A DNA stretch of 64,000 nt from Microvelia longipes (lineage: Eukaryota; Arthropoda; Insecta; Hemiptera; Veliidae): contig JACMZG010001911.1 in NCBI GenBank assembly GCA_018340805.1, forward strand, positions 30,935,727 to 30,999,726, written 5' to 3'. The notes beneath the pieces are model-generated. The model worked only from the letters and a program-made list of their open reading frames with translations, was not told the DNA's origin and did no database searches. Both the position numbers and the translations under genes were made by a program. This document shows, one piece after another, positions 58,787-64,000 of this stretch. Within the stretch, counting starts at the first letter, position 1. The number at the start of each line of letters is the position of its first letter.

Positions 58787-60230
58787 AGATTATCAAATTA
58801 TATGATATATTAATAATGTTATGATATAAATATAAAGGTAATGTTCCTATAAAGAACCATACTAACAAAAAACTAGGCTGCCAAGTATAATTACTGGTCA
58901 CGAATGCATTACCCGTATATTATTTGATTGAAGCCTATATCTAATGTTTTTCTTTTCTTAGCTTAATTAACCTATTGCTATGATATCCTAGATATTATAA
59001 CATTTTGTTTAAATAACTAATTCAGTGTGGCCGCAGGGGTGGGCTTAATTAGAACTAAGTCTCAGAATACTATATGGTTTCACTGCTTCCAAATAACAAA
59101 TAGAGCGCCAGGTTCTCTTTAGATTACTGTAGGAAAAGAACCAAACCTATGGTGTCTTCTTTAAAGTCCAAATGGACTTAAACACCGTCGATGTGAATAG
59201 CCTGAAACCCCCCTTGAACCTTAAAAATTAATAAGACGTAAGGTTACTCACAAACTAAGTACTCAATAAAGAATAACTCATTTCATTTAAAGTATATAAG
59301 ATCAAAACTATATTGTTAACTTCTATGGCAGATTTTTAAATACAAGAATATTAATTCTGATTAATATTCAAGTTCATGATATAAAGAGAAGGTGCATGAT
59401 CTGTTACAACCTGGTAACAGATCATAACCAGTAAGATATATATTTAAGATATTTAAGATAGTTAAATATACATTTTTCCATTACAACGCAATGAAAGGTG
59501 ACATAAAAGTAAAATTTATACTTTAGGTTTCAATAAAGATATTCAATGCTTAAAACTAACTTAAATTAAAAGCATAGAATGTTTTTAAGAGGTTGGTTGA
59601 GGAGAGGGGATAAACGTTGACTAAAATATATTTTGTATAATGCTTTTTCAATCAAATTTAGAACCAAAGTACCATGCCTAGATCTGCCATCTTATCCAAG
59701 ACTAGAACCCTGTAAAATAAATCGAGAACGGCACCATTAGAAAACATGAAAAGCGAGCTACGGCAACATGGCGAATAATATTGACTTAGAAGTATAAAAT
59801 TACGAATCTTACCTTCATTTGAAGGGTGACTATTATAGCTTTCACAGACTATCCTGAACAACATAATTTAACCAAACTTAATTCTTACATCAAAAACAAA
59901 CCGAAAACGCTTTCAAATTAATAAAGTCCCTCATTTGACAAGCCCACAAGCGGACAACCTAAATTTCCTAACCTCAGGTGCGAGTGAAAAATCAACGCCT
60001 TCTCAATACTATACTGCAAAATAAAAATTAAATAAACGTAAGAAATTATTTAGCCGAAATGAAATATGCACCAATCAAAATATCAAATTAAACAAAACTC
60101 AAAATAAAACTATCCAAAATTAAAATAAAAAAATTTTTCAAGAAATCTCCATAAAAATCCCGCAGATTTTTAAATTTAAAAATTCAAACTAAAATTTCCG
60201 TTACAATATTAAGACATTTAATTATTCTGA
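58787..60230. other. AT-rich region without recognised gene
   Basis: No supported gene. Confidence 0.45.
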
Positions 60231-60231
60231 G

Positions 60232-60295
60232 GTTGAGCGTAGCGAGACCCAAGTAATACCACCGTCACCATCGGGTAATCATGACATTCAATCAT
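60232..60295 (+). repeat. Dispersed repeat C, copy 2
   Basis: GAGCGTAGCGAGACCCAAG TAATACCA and GGGTAATCATGACATTC match the minus strand of 42465-42520. Confidence 0.55.
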
Positions 60296-60853
60296 GCGTT
60301 TTAATAATATCTACTAACAATTCAGCGGCGATGTTAAAAATACCGTACATAATTTACCTCCAAATGCTTTAATTATTAGGATTTAAGATAAACAATTTCA
60401 AATAATAAACTAATTTTTACGAAGCCAGTAAATGTTATGGTCTTGGTTAAAATGAATCAAGGTATTTTAGTTAAAAAGGATTGAGTCAGCGTAAAAAGAT
60501 TTTAAGTAAGTTCCAAGAGAAGTGATAAAGAAAAGGTTACCCATAGGTTAAATAATGAGCCAGTGCCTGACCGTGTCAAATCGCCAGGAAATAGCTAGGA
60601 AATTTTCGAGGATCTGACCATCATCAACTCAACCAGATCTTAAACACGTAGAATAGACACGAACGTCTAACTCCCTAAACGTTTTGTCATTGCCTAAAAA
60701 AGAGTTCTTAATATCATCTTATTTAATATCGGATTGGAAATATAGTTGTTAAAACTTTATTTTTAACATTTTGATTTTTTAAACTGTAACTCATATATTA
60801 AAAAAAACAAGAAACCTTAAGTAAAAGACTTAGCCTCTTGGCCGCTCCGCGGC

Positions 60854-60892
60854 GTCGATTGTGGGGGCCGCGAAGCGGCCCCCACAATCGAC
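60854..60892. repeat. Perfect GC-rich hairpin
   Basis: An 18-bp stem (GTCGATTGTGGGGGCCGC, 60854-60871) pairs perfectly with 60875-60892 across a GAA loop. The stem is about 70% GC in DNA that is about 30% GC. Short flanks CCGCTCCGCGG are also palindromic. There is no T tract after it. Confidence 0.8.
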
Positions 60893-60899
60893 TTCGAGC

Positions 60900-62360
60900 C
60901 CGAAGTTGTGAGGAAATGTTCTGAGATACCTTCAAACAGATATTGATTTATAAAACAATGTTAACTAAAATTACAACAACAAAAAGGGAGTAATTTGTTA
61001 TGGTAACACATATACTTCTATTTAGTAGGTAAGTGTGGAATAAGTACAGAATGAAAACGATCGAGGCATTCAGAAAAAATAAAACATTAGAACTGGAGAA
61101 AATTGTGCACCGGATAGAAAAGTTAAGTCATTTTTAAGAGACTTATAAGATATGTTGGAACTTAAATTTTTTTTTCGCCTACTTACTTTTATCGTTAGAC
61201 TAAGATTTTTTTTATACACTTTTTTTTTACATAAATACTAAATAATTTATTTTGTATGGATTGCTGTATATAGTTCCTAAGATAATTTTTAGAAGCGAGT
61301 ATCATGTCAAATGGTAAAAATTATAAACATAGTTTATTTCTATAATGGTACACACACATATTCAGCTGTAACAAATTAAATATCTGTAATAATTATTTGA
61401 AAGAAATTCTAGCAATAAATTTGAAAGGTATTATAAATTATTTCTTAAATTTAAAACTACGCTTTAAACCACTTAAGTACACAATAAAGATTAATACGGC
61501 ACTCATTTCAAATCACAACAAGGAAACAACAGCTGCTAAGTATATTTTTTTCCAAAATGTCAAAACCATTTTAAGAATTCAACACTTTAATAATTATAAA
61601 AATACGAAAATACAAATTTTAAAATTCAGGTTAAAAGTAATATGCTGGAATGTCAGCGTTTAACCTGGATTTCACACTAAAAATATTTAAAGTGAACATA
61701 TTTAGTAGATAAATGTCAATTTATCCTTAAAACTCGTTGGTTGAAATTTACTAACGTTTTACTAATTTTGATTTATTTTAAATGGTTCAAACAAATAGAT
61801 GGATACAAATTTAATAACGTCATAATTGTATCCAAGATAACAATTGGCATACAGAGATTCCAGTTGTCTAAATCCATGACAAGAACTTGACATTTTGTTG
61901 ACACCTTGTGGTTTTTTAAAAAGTTAGGTGTAAGGAAGAATTAGTATACTTTATTATGTATAAAACATTTTATGGCGTTTTTATTTTAATGTCATCTATA
62001 AATTATTTGATCATTTGTAAATAATTTTAACTTTCTAAAAAATAATAATAAAAATCCAGTTAGGTTTTGTTATTTATTGATTGATTTATTTATTTATTCA
62101 TTGAGGTTACAAAATATAACTAAAAAGAGAATTAAAATTTGTAGTCCCGAGTCATATAATATTTGAATAAATGATATGATATAAAATAAATGAAAAGAAA
62201 ATGGTTATAGTAAAATGCTTTCAGGACCAAATACTTTAGTTTTTTTTTATTTTAATAAAGTAAAAACAATAATCTTGTATCCCAACAAAATAAGTTGTCG
62301 AGTATTAACACGTCAACAGTTAAACAATTTAAAATAGTTGGGCAATTTAAAATTCTGATG
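60900..62360. other. AT-rich region without recognised gene
   Basis: No supported gene; the 88-codon frame at 61397-61663 has no domain. Confidence 0.45.
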
Positions 62361-62366
62361 AAATCT

Positions 62367-62486
62367 ACCATTAGGAACTACAATTTCTGATTTAAACGAC
62401 CATTAGGAACTACAGTTCTGATGTAAACAACCATTAGGAACTACAATTTCTGATATAATCTACCATTAGGAACTACAATTTTAATG
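62367..62486 (+). repeat. Minisatellite, four units of 31-32 bp
   Basis: ACCATTAGGAACTACA starts at 62367, 62399, 62430 and 62462. The spacer TTTCTGATNTAAAC varies slightly and the last unit is partial. Confidence 0.85.
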
Positions 62487-62599
62487 TTCCTGGAGATAAA
62501 ATTATGATTATCCTTATTTTAGCAAATTTCCATGGGAAAAATGAGCTATTAAGGTTGGTTTTATGGAACGGAAGGTGTTTTTTATGAAAAGGACAGAAT

Positions 62600-62910
62600 T
62601 GAAGAACTGGACAGTATACGATGATGACCTACCAATAATAACTTGAGGACGAGGAAAGGAAAGCGTGTGAAAACAATGCTGACCATGAATGCAAAGCTGC
62701 TACCGGTGATTTGGGCTCTGACTTACGGACTTGTGACCAGGTGAAGAGAATAGAAGGCTCGTAACAATTCTTGCTGTTGAGTGGAGCTACAACACTCCCT
62801 ACGTCCGAGGCCACAGGTGCACTGGTGAATCTTGCGGTGAACAACCGCAAGATTCACGGTTGTGAAGAACTGTTCTTGCGTGAACACTGGTGATCAACAA
62901 TTGCAGAGAA
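62600..62910. other. GC-richer module with a 14-bp hairpin, unidentified
   Basis: A 300-bp island of near 50% GC. 62825-62838 (GTGAATCTTGCGGT) pairs with 62844-62857 across 5 nt. On the minus strand a 73-codon frame (62629-62850) contains VVAPLNSKNCYEPSILFTWS but no recognised domain. The island may be part of an unrecognised LTR or a coding exon; I cannot decide. Confidence 0.4.
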
Positions 62911-64000
62911 CGTTCTGCGTATGTTGAAACACTGGATTGATGTAAAACTTATAGGATTCATTTGTAGAAAAGCAGAACGAATACAATTACAAAAGAATGA
63001 AAATGACAAATACAAGGTTAAACAACATTAAAAAGGCAAAAATGCATAACAGGTAGAGAAAAAATACAAATACATATAACACCAAGAAGAAGGGACTTTT
63101 TAACGTTTTAAAGTTTTCTACAATAGTAGAAACTTCTAAGTTCTTCAAGAATAGATTATTATTTTAGATTATTTTCTAGTCAAATAATTAAATAAATTAA
63201 ATTAAATGAGATTAAGTACAGGCAGATAAAAATGGCGCCTACTCTACTCTTTTTATAGTCAACCAAATAAATAAGTAACTTGGGATGGGAAGTAACAAAC
63301 AAAAAGAATTATAGGCCTAAGATTATAATCAAGTGGCTATGATTATTTGAATCAAAAAATTACTTTCTTAAAAAATTACAGACTGTATTAAAGAAAAATA
63401 GTAAATCAGAATCTAATTTTGTCTGTTCTTTCGATTTTAAAAGATGATTATACAAATTATACTAACAATATTGATATAAATATTTAATAGTTAAAATTAG
63501 TGTAAGGCAACTATTTTCAAATAAGAATTTTGATAATCTGAGACTGCTTCGTGGTCGCCACTAATGATATCAAATCTAATAAGACTAATAATATAAAATA
63601 ATAAATAAGGTCGGGATATATAATCAAAAAACTAATACAATCAAAATATATAATTAATGTATCACTACCTTGGAAATACATCCAGTGGTTGAAGTAGAAA
63701 CGGGATTACTCTTGATTTATCCACATCATATCATTAATCTCCAGCCTGGAAATAATAATACAGGAATTAGAAGGTATACATTTGATTAAATCAAAATAAA
63801 AGATAAACAAGGTATTAAATTACTATCATCTGAAAATTGTCAAGTTATAATTGTTTAAAGAAATTATCACGTTATAAATCTTAAAATAGTTAGAATAATA
63901 CAAGTTTGTAGTTTTGTTAATATTGTGAATAACTTCAGACAATTCCTGTGATGATTCCTGCCCTTAATTAATTAATGGCATTAATTAATTAACTTACTTA
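62911..64000. other. AT-rich region to window end
   Basis: No supported gene or repeat. Confidence 0.45.

Noticed and set aside
62367..62486. CRISPR-like spaced repeat
   Set aside because: Units are contiguous 31-32 bp tandem repeats without unique spacers, and the DNA is eukaryotic.

Overview
The window is AT-rich nuclear DNA from an animal, most likely an arthropod and probably an insect. The pointers are a Copia element primed by an initiator-tRNA-Met fragment as in Drosophila copia, a BEL/Pao element, Penelope-like elements (PLEs), jockey/CR1-type and RNase H-bearing LINEs, tRNA-derived SINEs, and abundant (TA)n arrays and foldback elements. I found no host gene with a credible exon-intron structure. 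Almost everything recognisable is a transposable element or its debris, with AT-rich sequence between.

Layout. 39-1982: BEL/Pao element with very short LTRs and most of its coding region deleted. 2020-6498: Copia element with gag split by a PLE insertion (2606-3786) and the integrase region lost. 8.97-9.5 kb: PLE tail and (TA)n arrays. 10.26 kb: tRNA-derived SINE. 11.8-12.3 kb: decayed LINE reverse transcriptase. 14.1-16.8 kb: foldback element with arms of about 400 bp. 17.49-21.97 kb: a 4.5-kb palindrome with two near-identical arms of about 1.45 kb and a SINE in its loop. 23.7-26.4 kb: a LINE RNase H region split by a hAT-like element (8-bp target duplication) that itself carries a small TA-flanked MITE. 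27.9-29.0 kb: PIF/Harbinger-like element. 29.57-31.27 kb: PLE with reverse transcriptase and GIY-YIG endonuclease between inverted tails. 32.8-33.2 kb: degenerate minisatellite. 35-48 kb: at least five copies of one dispersed repeat family, a second family, and a jockey/CR1-type LINE. 54.18-55.01 kb: a foldback built from a 316-bp monomer. 55.47-56.63 kb: mariner-like foldback. 58.3-64 kb: another foldback, a GC-rich perfect hairpin, and short tandem repeats.

Most notable result. Self-cleaving RNA motifs occur in two unrelated settings. All four PLE tails contain a short hammerhead-type motif with a palindromic helix III, as known for this class. The foldback at 54.2-55.0 kb carries, in each arm, a complete hammerhead core of type III layout with a two-base-pair helix I that is itself palindromic. 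Its monomer is present in partial tandem and the element has 12-bp flanking direct repeats, so it resembles an animal retrozyme. The same monomer, with a decayed ribozyme, lies inside both arms of the 4.5-kb palindrome. PLEs with ribozymes and a retrozyme-like element in one window fit the idea that PLE machinery moves retrozymes, but the link here is inference.
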